A stretch of 37,231 bases of DNA from Eubacterium_B sp034180045 (GTDB taxonomy: Bacteria > Bacillota > Clostridia > Peptostreptococcales > Anaerovoracaceae), in the NCBI GenBank assembly GCA_034180045.1, contig JAXFOY010000006.1, forward strand, positions 1-37,231. Direction: 5' to 3'. The notes under the pieces were generated by a model. The model ran no database searches, was not told the origin of the DNA, and saw only the letters and a list, made by a program, of their open reading frames with translations. Position numbers and translations under genes: made by a program. Positions 8,462-15,819 of the stretch are shown piece by piece. Positions within the stretch are counted from its first letter, which is position 1. Each line of letters begins with the position of its first letter.

Positions 8462-9091
8462 ATGAAGTATGGATATATACGAGTATCAACAAAAGAACAG
8501 AATGTAGACAGGCAGTTAAGCGCCATTTTAGAAGAAGGAATTGAAATAAGAAACATATACATCGATAAGGCAAGCGGAAAAGATTTTAATCGTAAAAAAT
8601 ATAAAAAGCTCATCAGAAAACTCAAAGCAGGAGATGAACTATATATCAAATCCATAGACAGACTTGGAAGAAATTATGATGAAATTATTAAAGAATGGAA
8701 TTTAATCACTAAAGAAAAAAACGCGGAAATTATCGTGCTGGACTTTCCGCTTCTTGATACCAGAACAAAGACTTGCGATTTAACGGGGAAATTCATAGCC
8801 GATATAGTTCTGCAAATATTGTCTTATGTGGCGCAGATAGAAAGAGAAAACACTCATCAACGACAGATGGAAGGTATAAAGGAAGCAAAAAAGCGAGGAG
8901 TTAAGTTTGGAAGACCTAAATGTAATTTACCGGATAATTTTCACGAAATCGCGGCAAATTGGCAGAATGGAAACCTTTCTCTTAGAGAGGGGGCAAGGAT
9001 ACTTAAAGTGAGTCATTCAACGTTTTCCAGAAAGATGAAAGAAGAAGGTATTATTAAATCTAATGGAAATAAACGAGAGAATTATAAATAA
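8462..9091 (+). CDS. Small serine recombinase (resolvase/invertase type)
   Basis: A 209-residue site-specific recombinase of the resolvase/DNA invertase family. The catalytic motif YIRVST puts the nucleophile at Ser9, with conserved arginines Arg67 and Arg70 in DRLGR. The long E-helix region around IERENTHQRQMEG is followed by the GRPK hinge, and a C-terminal helix-turn-helix (about residues 158-200; LSLREGARILKVSHSTFSRK) binds the crossover site. The ribosome-binding site AAGGAGG is strong. Immediately downstream are two 28-bp inverted sites flanking 130 bp, and then a surface adhesin gene. A role as invertase controlling that adhesin is my inference; it could instead be a resolvase left from a mobile element. 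Confidence 0.93.
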   Translation: MKYGYIRVSTKEQNVDRQLSAILEEGIEIRNIYIDKASGKDFNRKKYKKLIRKLKAGDELYIKSIDRLGRNYDEIIKEWNLITKEKNAEIIVLDFPLLDTRTKTCDLTGKFIADIVLQILSYVAQIERENTHQRQMEGIKEAKKRGVKFGRPKCNLPDNFHEIAANWQNGNLSLREGARILKVSHSTFSRKMKEEGIIKSNGNKRENYK

Positions 9092-9119
9092 TGGAGCAAA
9101 AAGTAGACTTTAAGTTACA
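9092..9119 (+). promoter_or_regulatory. Putative left crossover site for the serine recombinase
   Basis: A 28-bp imperfect dyad with a perfect core AAAGT-AG-ACTTT (9100-9111). It begins TG and ends CA, and the central AG dinucleotide (9105-9106) is the kind of 2-bp overlap used by serine recombinases. It matches the site at 9222-9249 at 21 of 28 positions in inverted orientation, including the 10-mer AAAAGTAGAC. It starts on the base after the recombinase stop codon. Confidence 0.6.
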
Positions 9120-9235
9120 GTCGAAAACATATAAATTAAAAGCTTGAAACATATCTGCAAAAGTCTTCAAACCAATTGAAACCACACAAAGATTATAGTT
9201 TTTCTTCATTATACTACAATTTGTAATGAAAGGTC
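9106..9235. promoter_or_regulatory. Candidate invertible promoter segment
   Basis: 130 bp between the central dinucleotides of the two inverted sites. Its minus strand carries two perfect TATAAT boxes (plus-strand ATTATA at 9192-9197 and 9208-9213). The second has a 4/6 -35 match (TAGACC) 18 bp away that overlaps the right crossover site. No comparable promoter reads rightward in the assembled orientation. Inversion would turn these promoters toward the adhesin gene, so the assembled state would be OFF. No open reading frame of note lies inside. Confidence 0.5.
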
Positions 9236-9249
9236 TACTTTTAGTTCCT
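9222..9249 (-). promoter_or_regulatory. Putative right crossover site for the serine recombinase
   Basis: A 28-bp site inverted relative to 9092-9119, with the shared core GTCTACTTTT. The central CT (9235-9236) is AG on the other strand, so both sites carry the same asymmetric overlap in inverted orientation. That geometry favours inversion over deletion. The internal dyad is weaker than in the left site. Confidence 0.55.
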
Positions 9250-9298
9250 GAATAAACGCAAATTTTATAGAGGAATCGCTATAGTATCTATATAGGAA

Positions 9299-9335
9299 TA
9301 TTCTAAAAGCAAATATATGCGGGTATTCTAAAAGC
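9299..9335 (+). repeat. Twin 12-bp direct repeats upstream of the adhesin gene
   Basis: TATTCTAAAAGC occurs at 9299-9310 and again at 9324-9335, 25 bp apart. The second copy ends 5 bp before the purine-rich ribosome-binding site (GAAAAAGGAG, 9341-9350). Possible regulator-binding sites; no family recognised. Confidence 0.5.
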
Positions 9336-9351
9336 TAAAAGAAAAAGGAGT

Positions 9352-12090
9352 ATGATAAAGTTGAAGACAAAATTAAGAAGTAAATTTATGGCTGTGGCTA
9401 TGATGTTTGCTTTGCTGTTTCAAGCATTTATGCCGGCCACTACTGTTTTTGCAGAAGGAAACCTGCATAATAATGTCATCAAAAGTATTAAACTGACAAA
9501 AGCAGATTTGACAACGCCTATTCAAAGCATTGGCGAATCACAACAAATGCAGTTAGTAGCTGATTTTTCACTGCCTAACAATACGGTAAAGGAAGGCGAT
9601 AGGACTGTTATTAAAATTCCAAATGAGCTTGCAATTTACAAAAGCGAAACCTTCCCGATTAAAAATACAAGTGGAGATGTCATAGCAAATGCGGTAGTAG
9701 ACTCTGATACCAAAACAATCACTGCGACTTATACGAAGTATGTGGAAGAGCATTCCGATGTAAGCGGTTCACTTCATGTTACGGTAATTGTTGATAACCA
9801 AGTCGTAAAACAGGCTCAAAAATTACATCTTGTTGTTAGTATGGGCAATTCTACAAGCTTTAATTTGGACTTCGATTATACAGGGATAATCGGTGACAAT
9901 CCGGATGAAGCACTTGGAAAGTGGAGTTATTTTGATAAGGATGATCCTACTATTGTGCATTGCAGGATTCGTGTAAATGCAAAAGGCGGTATCTTCCCGT
10001 ACATTAAAGTGACAGATACGCTTGAGTCTGAATCTGTTTCTTACGTTAAAGAAAGCGTTGAGATAAAAAAAGGCAAATGGAAGCTTCCTGATGGTGGAGG
10101 ATACTATATTCTGGAAAATGAGACTAATGTAACCAATCAGTTTCCTCTTGCCTATAATGGAAATAGCTTTACCGTTCAGTTCAATAATATTCAAGGCGAG
10201 GGTTACATCATCAAGTATGATGTAAAACTCGGATATACGCCTGTAAATCAGGAAGTAATCAAAAACAGAATTGTTGGAGAAACGAATAATCAGCAATTCT
10301 TAAATACATTGACGGCGGCTCTTTACCAACAATCCGGCGGTGAAGCAAACGGATATAACTATACCATAAAGATTCATAAAGAAAGTGAAGACGGCACCAA
10401 TTTATCAGGAGCAAAATTTGAAGTAATTAGAAATTCCACGAAGGCAAAAGTTGGAGAAATTACCACAGACGGAGTGGGAAACGGCAGTCTTGGCGGATTA
10501 CTAAAAGATAATTACACACTTAGAGAAATAGAAGCACCTAAAGGATATATCCTTGACAAAACTGAAATACCTGTCACTACGGCTGATTTCGGCACAGATA
10601 AAACAGTACTAAAAACAGTTAAGAATAAACCTGTCAGAACTTCCATTTCTGTAGAAAAGAAATGGATAGGACCAGTAAAGGATTCTGTTACCGTACACCT
10701 TTATGCAGATGATGTGGACACGGGAAAAACAGTGTCCCTAAATGCCTTGAACGGTTGGAAAGCTGCATTTGACGATTTGCGCAAATTCAAAGCGGACGGT
10801 ACAGAAATCAAGTACACTATCAAGGAAGATGCTGTTGAAAACTATAAGTCTGAAATCACGGGAGATATGACAGCGGGCTTTACTGTAAAGAACACAAATA
10901 CCGAAAAAATAGAAATTCCTGTAATTAAGAAATGGGTTGGAAAAGCAACGGATTCTGTAAGCGTTAAACTCCTTGCGGACGGCAATGTAAAGGAAACAAT
11001 TACATTGAAAAAGGCAGATAGTTGGACGCATACTTTCAAGAATCTTCCTAAATATGATGAAAACGATGGGCATGAAATTGCCTATACGATTTCGGAAGTA
11101 AAGGTAGACGGATATACAACAGGTATCACAGGCACAGCTAAAGAGGGTTTTACCATTACAAATACTATTACAGGCAAAGTATCTATACCTGTAACCAAGA
11201 CTTGGGTAGGTAAAGAAGGAACATCTGCGACCATTCGTCTTTATGCGGACGGTAATGAAATTGATTCCATTACGCTAAATGAAGCAAACAAGTGGCAGCA
11301 TACCTTCAGCAATCTTGAAAAGTACAAAGCCGGAAACGAAATCAAGTACACTATCAAAGAAGATGCTGTTGAAAACTATAAGTCTGAAATCACGGGAGAT
11401 ATGACAGCAGGCTTTACTGTAAAGAACACAAATACCGAAAAGGTATCTATACCGGTAATGAAACAATGGGTAGGTAAACCAGCTGATAAAGTAGAAGTGA
11501 AACTTCTTGCAGACAATGTAGAAAAAGATACAGCAATCCTAACTGCCGATAAAGACTGGAAGCATAGCTTCAAAGACCTGCCTAAATATGATGAAAACGA
11601 TGGGCATGAAATTGTTTATACCGTTAAAGAAGTAAAGGTTGACGGATATACAACAGGTATCACAGGCACGGCTAAGGACGGTTTTACCATTACAAATACC
11701 ATTACAGGGAAGGTATCGATTCCTGTGACTAAGAAATGGATAGGAACACCGACAGAGAGTATTACAGTTAATCTCTATGCAGACGGCAAGAAGATAGACA
11801 GTCAGAAACTATCTAAAGACAATAACTGGCAGTACACATTCAAAGCCCTTGAACAGTACAAGGATGGAAAGGAAATAAAGTATACTATTGAAGAAGAAAA
11901 GGTAGCGGGATATTCCACAAGCATCACCGGTGATTCAAAGGACGGCTATATCATTACTAACACGAAGGACAAGCCTAAGCAGCCGAACACGGGAGATGGA
12001 GCAAATCTGTCCATATATGCTTGGTTTATGTTAACTTCAGGAAGTTTACTTATTTTGTTGGGTATTATAAGAAGGAAACATGCAAAGTAA
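9352..12090 (+). CDS. Wall-anchored adhesin with Cna-B repeats
   Basis: A 912-residue MSCRAMM-like surface protein. The signal peptide covers about residues 1-35 (ending TTVFAEG). An N-terminal region of about residues 40-325 has the character of Cna/collagen-binding adhesion domains. A SpaA/prealbumin-like domain follows (about 335-425; GAKFEV...LREIEAPKGYIL). Five Cna-B repeats start near residues 429, 520, 611, 698 and 789, each opening with a K-x-W-x-G strand and closing at F-x-[IV]-x-NT. Lys, Glu and Asn positions in these domains could form stabilising isopeptide bonds. The end is a sortase signal QPNTGDG, a hydrophobic helix and a basic tail RRKHAK. No sortase gene is in the window. 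It lies directly downstream of the recombinase and the inverted sites, so it may be phase-variable. Confidence 0.92.
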   Translation: MIKLKTKLRSKFMAVAMMFALLFQAFMPATTVFAEGNLHNNVIKSIKLTKADLTTPIQSIGESQQMQLVADFSLPNNTVKEGDRTVIKIPNELAIYKSETFPIKNTSGDVIANAVVDSDTKTITATYTKYVEEHSDVSGSLHVTVIVDNQVVKQAQKLHLVVSMGNSTSFNLDFDYTGIIGDNPDEALGKWSYFDKDDPTIVHCRIRVNAKGGIFPYIKVTDTLESESVSYVKESVEIKKGKWKLPDGGGYYILENETNVTNQFPLAYNGNSFTVQFNNIQGEGYIIKYDVKLGYTPVNQEVIKNRIVGETNNQQFLNTLTAALYQQSGGEANGYNYTIKIHKESEDGTNLSGAKFEVIRNSTKAKVGEITTDGVGNGSLGGLLKDNYTLREIEAPKGYILDKTEIPVTTADFGTDKTVLKTVKNKPVRTSISVEKKWIGPVKDSVTVHLYADDVDTGKTVSLNALNGWKAAFDDLRKFKADGTEIKYTIKEDAVENYKSEITGDMTAGFTVKNTNTEKIEIPVIKKWVGKATDSVSVKLLADGNVKETITLKKADSWTHTFKNLPKYDENDGHEIAYTISEVKVDGYTTGITGTAKEGFTITNTITGKVSIPVTKTWVGKEGTSATIRLYADGNEIDSITLNEANKWQHTFSNLEKYKAGNEIKYTIKEDAVENYKSEITGDMTAGFTVKNTNTEKVSIPVMKQWVGKPADKVEVKLLADNVEKDTAILTADKDWKHSFKDLPKYDENDGHEIVYTVKEVKVDGYTTGITGTAKDGFTITNTITGKVSIPVTKKWIGTPTESITVNLYADGKKIDSQKLSKDNNWQYTFKALEQYKDGKEIKYTIEEEKVAGYSTSITGDSKDGYIITNTKDKPKQPNTGDGANLSIYAWFMLTSGSLLILLGIIRRKHAK
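10804..10906 (+). repeat. Near-identical DNA repeat, copy 1
   Basis: 103 bp that recur at 11338-11440 with only two mismatches. A second block with the same 534-bp offset (11047 onward against 11581 onward) shows that a two-domain Cna-B unit of 178 residues was duplicated in tandem within the adhesin gene. Confidence 0.9.
11338..11440 (+). repeat. Near-identical DNA repeat, copy 2
   Basis: Second copy of the 103-bp block at 10804-10906. Such long identical repeats allow recombination that would change the number of Cna-B domains. Confidence 0.9.
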
Positions 12091-12127
12091 AATTTGTATT
12101 ACGGGAATGGAAATTTAAGAAATTACT

Positions 12128-12164
12128 AAGAGAAGTGGAGTAAGTATCTACTTCTCTTTTTTAT
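12128..12164 (+). terminator. Intrinsic terminator of the adhesin gene
   Basis: A 12-bp stem (AAGAGAAGTGGA 12128-12139 with TCTACTTCTCTT 12147-12158, one G-U pair), a 7-nt loop and a T-run (TTTTTTATTT). Confidence 0.9.
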
Positions 12165-12482
12165 TTGTATTGATTTAGCAGCGATTCATCGAACGAATGT
12201 GAGATGAATAATATACCACTGACTGAGCCGGTGGTGATTAAAACTTTTAAGGGAGGAGGTGAAGAGATGGATTTTGAATCAGAGAAGCAGAGTATGTTAA
12301 CGCGCAGTTGGTGTTGCAATAAACATGTATTATTCAATCCGAGATAAGGATTCGAATAAGAACAAAAAGCATCTATGACAGCAGAGGTATTTTGTTTATG
12401 TAATTTAGAACTTGTATTTGTGTGTTAGTTTTGGTTTTATAATGCAAAAGAAAGTGCTGAATATAAATAATCGCCTAAGTTC
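12160..12482. other. Gene-poor stretch with decayed sequence
   Basis: About 320 bp between the adhesin terminator and the Fic promoter. It contains a 14-bp sequence TAAAACTTTTAAGG (12239-12252) identical to one upstream of the recombinase (8438-8451), a strong ribosome-binding site and a 26-codon frame described separately. The rest shows no convincing gene or RNA. It looks like remnants of a lost mobile segment. Confidence 0.5.
12267..12347 (+). CDS. 26-residue ORF with a strong ribosome-binding site, possibly truncated
   Basis: ATG at 12267 follows GGGAGGAGGTGAAGAG and opens MDFESEKQSMLTRSWCC, ending after 26 residues. The upstream sequence TAAAACTTTTAAGG plus AGGAGG resembles the leader of the serine recombinase gene. 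I suspect the surviving 5' end of a deleted gene. The product is not recognisable and may not be functional. Confidence 0.3.
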   Translation: MDFESEKQSMLTRSWCCNKHVLFNPR

Positions 12483-12518
12483 TTAATAATCGCCTAAAAA
12501 TATGCTATAATTAGGTGA
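12466..12518 (+). promoter_or_regulatory. Fic promoter with twin operator-like repeats
   Basis: TTAATA (12483-12488), a 17-bp spacer and an extended TGC-TATAAT (12506-12511) form the promoter. Two perfect 13-bp direct repeats AATAATCGCCTAA (12466-12478 and 12485-12497) overlap and flank the -35, and an inverted partial copy TTAGGTGA (12511-12518) follows the -10. The layout suggests a dedicated repressor. The Fic protein itself has a C-terminal winged helix, so autoregulation is possible. Confidence 0.55.
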
Positions 12519-12538
12519 AATGAAAAGGAGGTCGGCAA

Positions 12539-13576
12539 ATGAGGATTTTTAATTATGAAAATCTAACAAGAAGCAAGTGGGATAGTGAAGTCATAAATCT
12601 TTTAGCACAAATCCATGAACACAAAGGAAAACAAGAACTTTTTTTGAAACGCAAACCTGCCGTTTTAGATAAATTAGTAGAAATTGCTAAAATTCAAAGT
12701 GTAGAAGATTCTAATAAAATCGAAGGAATTATAACAACAGCAGTTAGAATAAAGGAGTTGATGAATCAAAAAACAACCCCTAGAAATAGAGATGAAGAAG
12801 AAATTATCGGATATAGGGATGTGCTAAATATGATTCATGAAAGTTATGAATATATTCCAATTAACAGTAACTATATTTTGCAACTTCATAGAGAACTATT
12901 TAAGTATAGTGAAAAAGGAATTGGAGGTAGATATAAAAATACGCAGAATTCTATTGTAGAAAAAGATGAATATGGTAATGCTATTGAAAGGTTTAAGCCT
13001 TTATCACCATATGAAACACCGAATGCAATTGAACAAATTTGCGATGAATTGAATATGGCTTTTGATAAAAAAGAAGTGAATTCATTGCTTTTAATCCCAA
13101 TTTTTATCCATGATTTTCTTTGCATACATCCTTTTAATGATGGAAATGGAAGGATGAGTCGTTTATTAACAACTCTATTGTTGTACAGACAAGGATATGT
13201 AATTGGGAAATATATCAGTTTAGAAAGTAAGATAGAAAAAAATAAAGATAGTTATTATACTGCTCTGGAAAAAAGTGGAATAGGGTGGCATGAAAACAAA
13301 GAAAACCCCGTGCCATTTATAAAATATATTCTTAGAACCATATTAGCTGCTTATATTGATTTTGAAGAAAGAGTTGATTATGTAAAAGCACCTGCAATCG
13401 TTCTTGTGAGAAATGCAATTGATAGCAAGTTAGGTAAATTTACTAAAAGTGATATGATGGAATCAGTTCCTAGCGTAGGTAAAGCTACAATTGAAAATAT
13501 GCTTAAGAAGTTGGTGGAAGAAGGTTACATTGAAAGGCATGGTAAAGGAAGAGCAACGTTTTATGTAAAGAAGTAA
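12539..13576 (+). CDS. Fic-domain protein with N-terminal inhibitory motif and winged helix
   Basis: A 345-residue Fic family enzyme predicted to AMPylate (or otherwise modify with a nucleotide) a target protein. The complete active-site motif HPFNDGNGRMSR starts at His197. An N-terminal SNKIEG motif (Ser58 to Gly63) matches the (S/T)xxxE(G/N) inhibitory helix, so this is a class II, self-inhibited Fic protein rather than a free toxin with a separate antitoxin. The C-terminal 70 residues (VPSVGKATIENMLKKLVEEG, then YIERHGKGR) read as a winged helix-turn-helix. Strong ribosome-binding site AAAGGAGG. The AT-rich composition and the surrounding IS debris suggest horizontal acquisition. The target is unknown. 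Confidence 0.93.
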   Translation: MRIFNYENLTRSKWDSEVINLLAQIHEHKGKQELFLKRKPAVLDKLVEIAKIQSVEDSNKIEGIITTAVRIKELMNQKTTPRNRDEEEIIGYRDVLNMIHESYEYIPINSNYILQLHRELFKYSEKGIGGRYKNTQNSIVEKDEYGNAIERFKPLSPYETPNAIEQICDELNMAFDKKEVNSLLLIPIFIHDFLCIHPFNDGNGRMSRLLTTLLLYRQGYVIGKYISLESKIEKNKDSYYTALEKSGIGWHENKENPVPFIKYILRTILAAYIDFEERVDYVKAPAIVLVRNAIDSKLGKFTKSDMMESVPSVGKATIENMLKKLVEEGYIERHGKGRATFYVKK

Positions 13577-13627
13577 GAATTCCTTAAAAGTGGCAATAAT
13601 TTTAGGTAAAACAACAGAATTTAGGGC

Positions 13628-13660
13628 AAGCATCTACTAAGAAAGTAGGTGCTTTTTTGA
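13628..13660 (+). terminator. Intrinsic terminator of the fic gene
   Basis: A 10-bp stem AAGCATCTAC (13628-13637) with GTAGGTGCTT (13645-13654, one G-U), a 7-nt loop and TTTTTT. Confidence 0.9.
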
Positions 13661-13671
13661 TACCTGAATTG

Positions 13672-13868
13672 TCAGGCTAAGTGCAACGCAATTGAAAAAT
13701 AAACTTCATAAGCTGCGTTTGGTGAATAAATCCCATCAAAGTAATTGCGTGCTATTTCTCTTGGAACGGTAAATCTGTCACGATGAATAGTTCATCCTTT
13801 GATATTGGATGTCTTCGCAAACACCATTATACCAAGGTTAAGGATCATTATTTAATTGTTGCACTTAG
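13672..13868 (-). pseudogene. Remnant of an insertion sequence with its transposase C terminus
   Basis: CTAAGTGCAAC (13677-13687) and GTTGCACTTAG (13858-13868) form a perfect 11-bp inverted pair 170 bp apart. On the minus strand a fragment of about 35 codons between stops reads PREIARNYFDGIYSP, then AAYEVYFSIALHLA and a stop. The ALHLA end is encoded in the terminal repeat, as in several IS families, and is reminiscent of IS30-type transposases. Family membership is tentative. No intact transposase remains. Confidence 0.5.
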
Positions 13869-14194
13869 AGTGTAAATTAAAGAAAGAATGTGCAGATATG
13901 AACTGCAAAAAAATATTGAAATAGTTAAGTTGTTATCTTAACCACCGCAACGTTTATTTCAGAATTATAAAGTTTTGCACTACCTTTTTATTATACTATT
14001 GTACTGAAAAAAAAACAAGACTTGTATTATACAATAATGAGAATATTATATAATTAATTAATTATTGTAAAATGGAGGGCATACCAATGTGGATATAATC
14101 AGTTAAGTAATGAGAATTCCCAAGAACAAAGCTTAGCCGCATTAAATAAATATAAATTCAACGTGCTTCGTAAATATTATAAGGGATATAAGGG
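13869..14194. other. AT-rich region upstream of the carrier operon
   Basis: About 325 bp. It contains a perfect 13-bp palindrome TTGTAT-T-ATACAA (14022-14034), AT-rich segments including TATATAAT that could serve as a promoter, and a decayed short frame around 14070-14195 (residues such as SQEQSLAALNKYKFN) with no intact start. No RNA gene is recognised. Probably the control region of the operon that begins at 14275. Confidence 0.4.
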
Positions 14195-14275
14195 ATGAAT
14201 CAAATTACCGGGAAGCCCCGGAGAAAGGAGAAATCCAGCCCGATATGCGGTAACTGGATTACATGTGAAGTATAA
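14195..14275 (+). CDS. Putative 26-residue leader peptide overlapping the carrier gene
   Basis: ATG at 14195, with AAGGG 10 nt upstream, opens a 26-codon frame (starting MNQITGKPRRKEK) whose TAA stop (14273-14275) overlaps the ATG of the next gene by one base (TAATG). The carrier gene has only a weak ribosome-binding site of its own, so coupling would explain its translation. The frame contains a CCGGG/CCCGG hairpin and an AATCCAG/CTGGATT pairing (14231-14259). Small size makes this uncertain. Confidence 0.4.
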   Translation: MNQITGKPRRKEKSSPICGNWITCEV

Positions 14276-15675
14276 TGAATGAAAGCAAGCAAAAAAAACG
14301 ATTTACGGTTCCTCATGTTTATATTCTTTTGTTAATTATAATTGTTGTATTCTCGTTACTGAGTTATGTAATACCTGCAAGCGTATACGATATGAAAGAT
14401 GTTGGTGGAAGAGAAATAATAGATGCCGATACGTGGCACGCAGTTGATCGAACTCCTGTAACATTTATGAAGTTTTTGACATCTGTTCCGAGGGGAATGC
14501 AGGAAGTTGCACAGATTATATTTTTTATATTCATCGTTGGAGGTTCATTTACAGTACTCCAAGAAACAAGAGCAATAGAAGCGGGGATGGGAAGACTGGT
14601 TAAAAGAATGAAAAACTATTCTGTCCTTATTTTGCCCGTGATAATGATTTTGTTTTCTTTAGCAGGCTCAGTATTTGGAATGGCTGAAGAAGCGATACCT
14701 TTTATTGCAATTTTTGTATCGTTATGCATAGCTATGGGGTATGACTCAATAACAGGGGCAGCTATTGTTCTTTGTGGAGCAGGTGCAGGATTTTCCGGAG
14801 CATTTATGAATCCGTTTACTGTGCAAGTAGCACAGGGGATTTCAGGACTGCCGTTACTTTCGGGAATGAAGTTCCGAATCATTATGTATCTATGTATGGT
14901 TACTCTGGCAACTGTATATGTGGTGAGATATGCAATCAAAGTAAAAAACAATCCTGAGAGTTCTTTGATGTACGACATGGATAAGGCGAGGGATGACAGG
15001 ATTGAAATGGAGGATATTAAGGAGTTTTCGGTACAAGATGCTTTGATTCTTGTAGTACTATTAATTGCAATTGGTCTTGTTGTATTTGGGGTTATTAAGT
15101 ACAGCTGGTATATGGACGAGATTGCAGCGGTATTTTTTGGAATGTCAATAATAGTCGCTATAATAAATAAGATGGGCTTTAATCACTATGCAGAAGTTTT
15201 GGCAAAAGGAATGGCAGAGATTGCTTCGGGAGCGCTTGTGGTCGGATTTGCAAGAGGAATTTTAGTAGTAATGAACGACTCTAATACATTGCACACCATA
15301 TTACACGCATGCGCAAGCTTCTTAGGCGATTTACCTTCAATGGCATCGGCGGTAGGAATGTATATTTTCCAATGTTTATTAAACTTTTTGGTGCCTTCGG
15401 GTTCCGGACAAGCGGCAGTTTCGATGCCTATTATGGCACCTTTAGGAGATTTAGTTGGAGTAAGTAGACAGACAGCATGCATAGCATTTCAGTTAGGTGA
15501 TGGAATTTCTAATATATTCACTCCAACATCAGGCTATTTTATGGCAGGTCTTGCACTGGCAAAAATTCCATGGGGCAAATGGGTAAAATGGATTTTACCG
15601 CTTATTGCACTTGAGTATCTCTTAGGGATGTGCTTTGTAATCATAGCACAGCTGATAGAACTGGGACCGTTTTAA
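14275..15675 (+). CDS. YfcC/DcuC-type membrane carrier
   Basis: A 466-residue inner-membrane protein with about 12 hydrophobic helices, starting with a cytoplasmic KQKKRF segment and the VPHVYILLLIIIVVFSLLSYVIP helix. The AGAGAGFSGAFMNPFTVQVAQ loop, the SGSGQAAVSMPIMAPLGDLVG motif and the DGISNIFTPTSGYFM motif are typical of the YfcC/C4-dicarboxylate carrier (DcuC, PF03606) superfamily. That group includes amino-acid, peptide and dicarboxylate exchangers. Downstream deacylase and M20 amidohydrolase genes suggest the substrate is an N-acylated amino acid or a small peptide. The start overlaps a leader ORF stop by one base. Substrate specificity is inferred from context only. Confidence 0.88.
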   Translation: MNESKQKKRFTVPHVYILLLIIIVVFSLLSYVIPASVYDMKDVGGREIIDADTWHAVDRTPVTFMKFLTSVPRGMQEVAQIIFFIFIVGGSFTVLQETRAIEAGMGRLVKRMKNYSVLILPVIMILFSLAGSVFGMAEEAIPFIAIFVSLCIAMGYDSITGAAIVLCGAGAGFSGAFMNPFTVQVAQGISGLPLLSGMKFRIIMYLCMVTLATVYVVRYAIKVKNNPESSLMYDMDKARDDRIEMEDIKEFSVQDALILVVLLIAIGLVVFGVIKYSWYMDEIAAVFFGMSIIVAIINKMGFNHYAEVLAKGMAEIASGALVVGFARGILVVMNDSNTLHTILHACASFLGDLPSMASAVGMYIFQCLLNFLVPSGSGQAAVSMPIMAPLGDLVGVSRQTACIAFQLGDGISNIFTPTSGYFMAGLALAKIPWGKWVKWILPLIALEYLLGMCFVIIAQLIELGPF

Positions 15676-15704
15676 CATAAAGTATTTTTCAGATAGAACA
15701 AAAA

Positions 15705-15765
15705 TCCTGTTATCGTGCAGCAATATAGAGTCGTAATGATATTAGCAATACAGGTTATTTTTAAG
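15705..15765 (+). terminator. Possible weak terminator after the carrier gene
   Basis: An imperfect long hairpin (CCTGT near 15708 with ACAGG near 15750; inner AATAT/ATATT pairing) followed by TTATTTTT. It could reduce read-through from the carrier to the downstream genes. The structure is loose, so confidence is low. Confidence 0.35.
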
Positions 15766-15774
15766 CATATGAAT

Positions 15775-15801
15775 ATAGCCTGAGTCTTGTGCTCAGGCTA
15801 T
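15775..15801 (+). promoter_or_regulatory. Perfect 10-bp hairpin before the small membrane gene
   Basis: ATAGCCTGAG (15775-15784) pairs with CTCAGGCTAT (15792-15801) around a 7-nt loop. No T-run follows, and the ribosome-binding site AGAGGTG begins 7 bases later. It could be an mRNA-stabilising or processing element, or part of a leader. Confidence 0.5.
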
Positions 15802-15819
15802 GTATTTAGAGGTGCAGTT

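Noticed and set aside
8462..9091. Serine recombinase as part of an IS607-type element
   Set aside because: It lacks the N-terminal MerR-like DNA-binding domain of IS607 TnpA and no tnpB is present; it has the resolvase/invertase layout with a C-terminal helix-turn-helix.
12539..13576. Fic as the toxin of a two-gene toxin-antitoxin pair
   Set aside because: The inhibitory motif SNKIEG is in the same chain, and no small antitoxin gene is adjacent.
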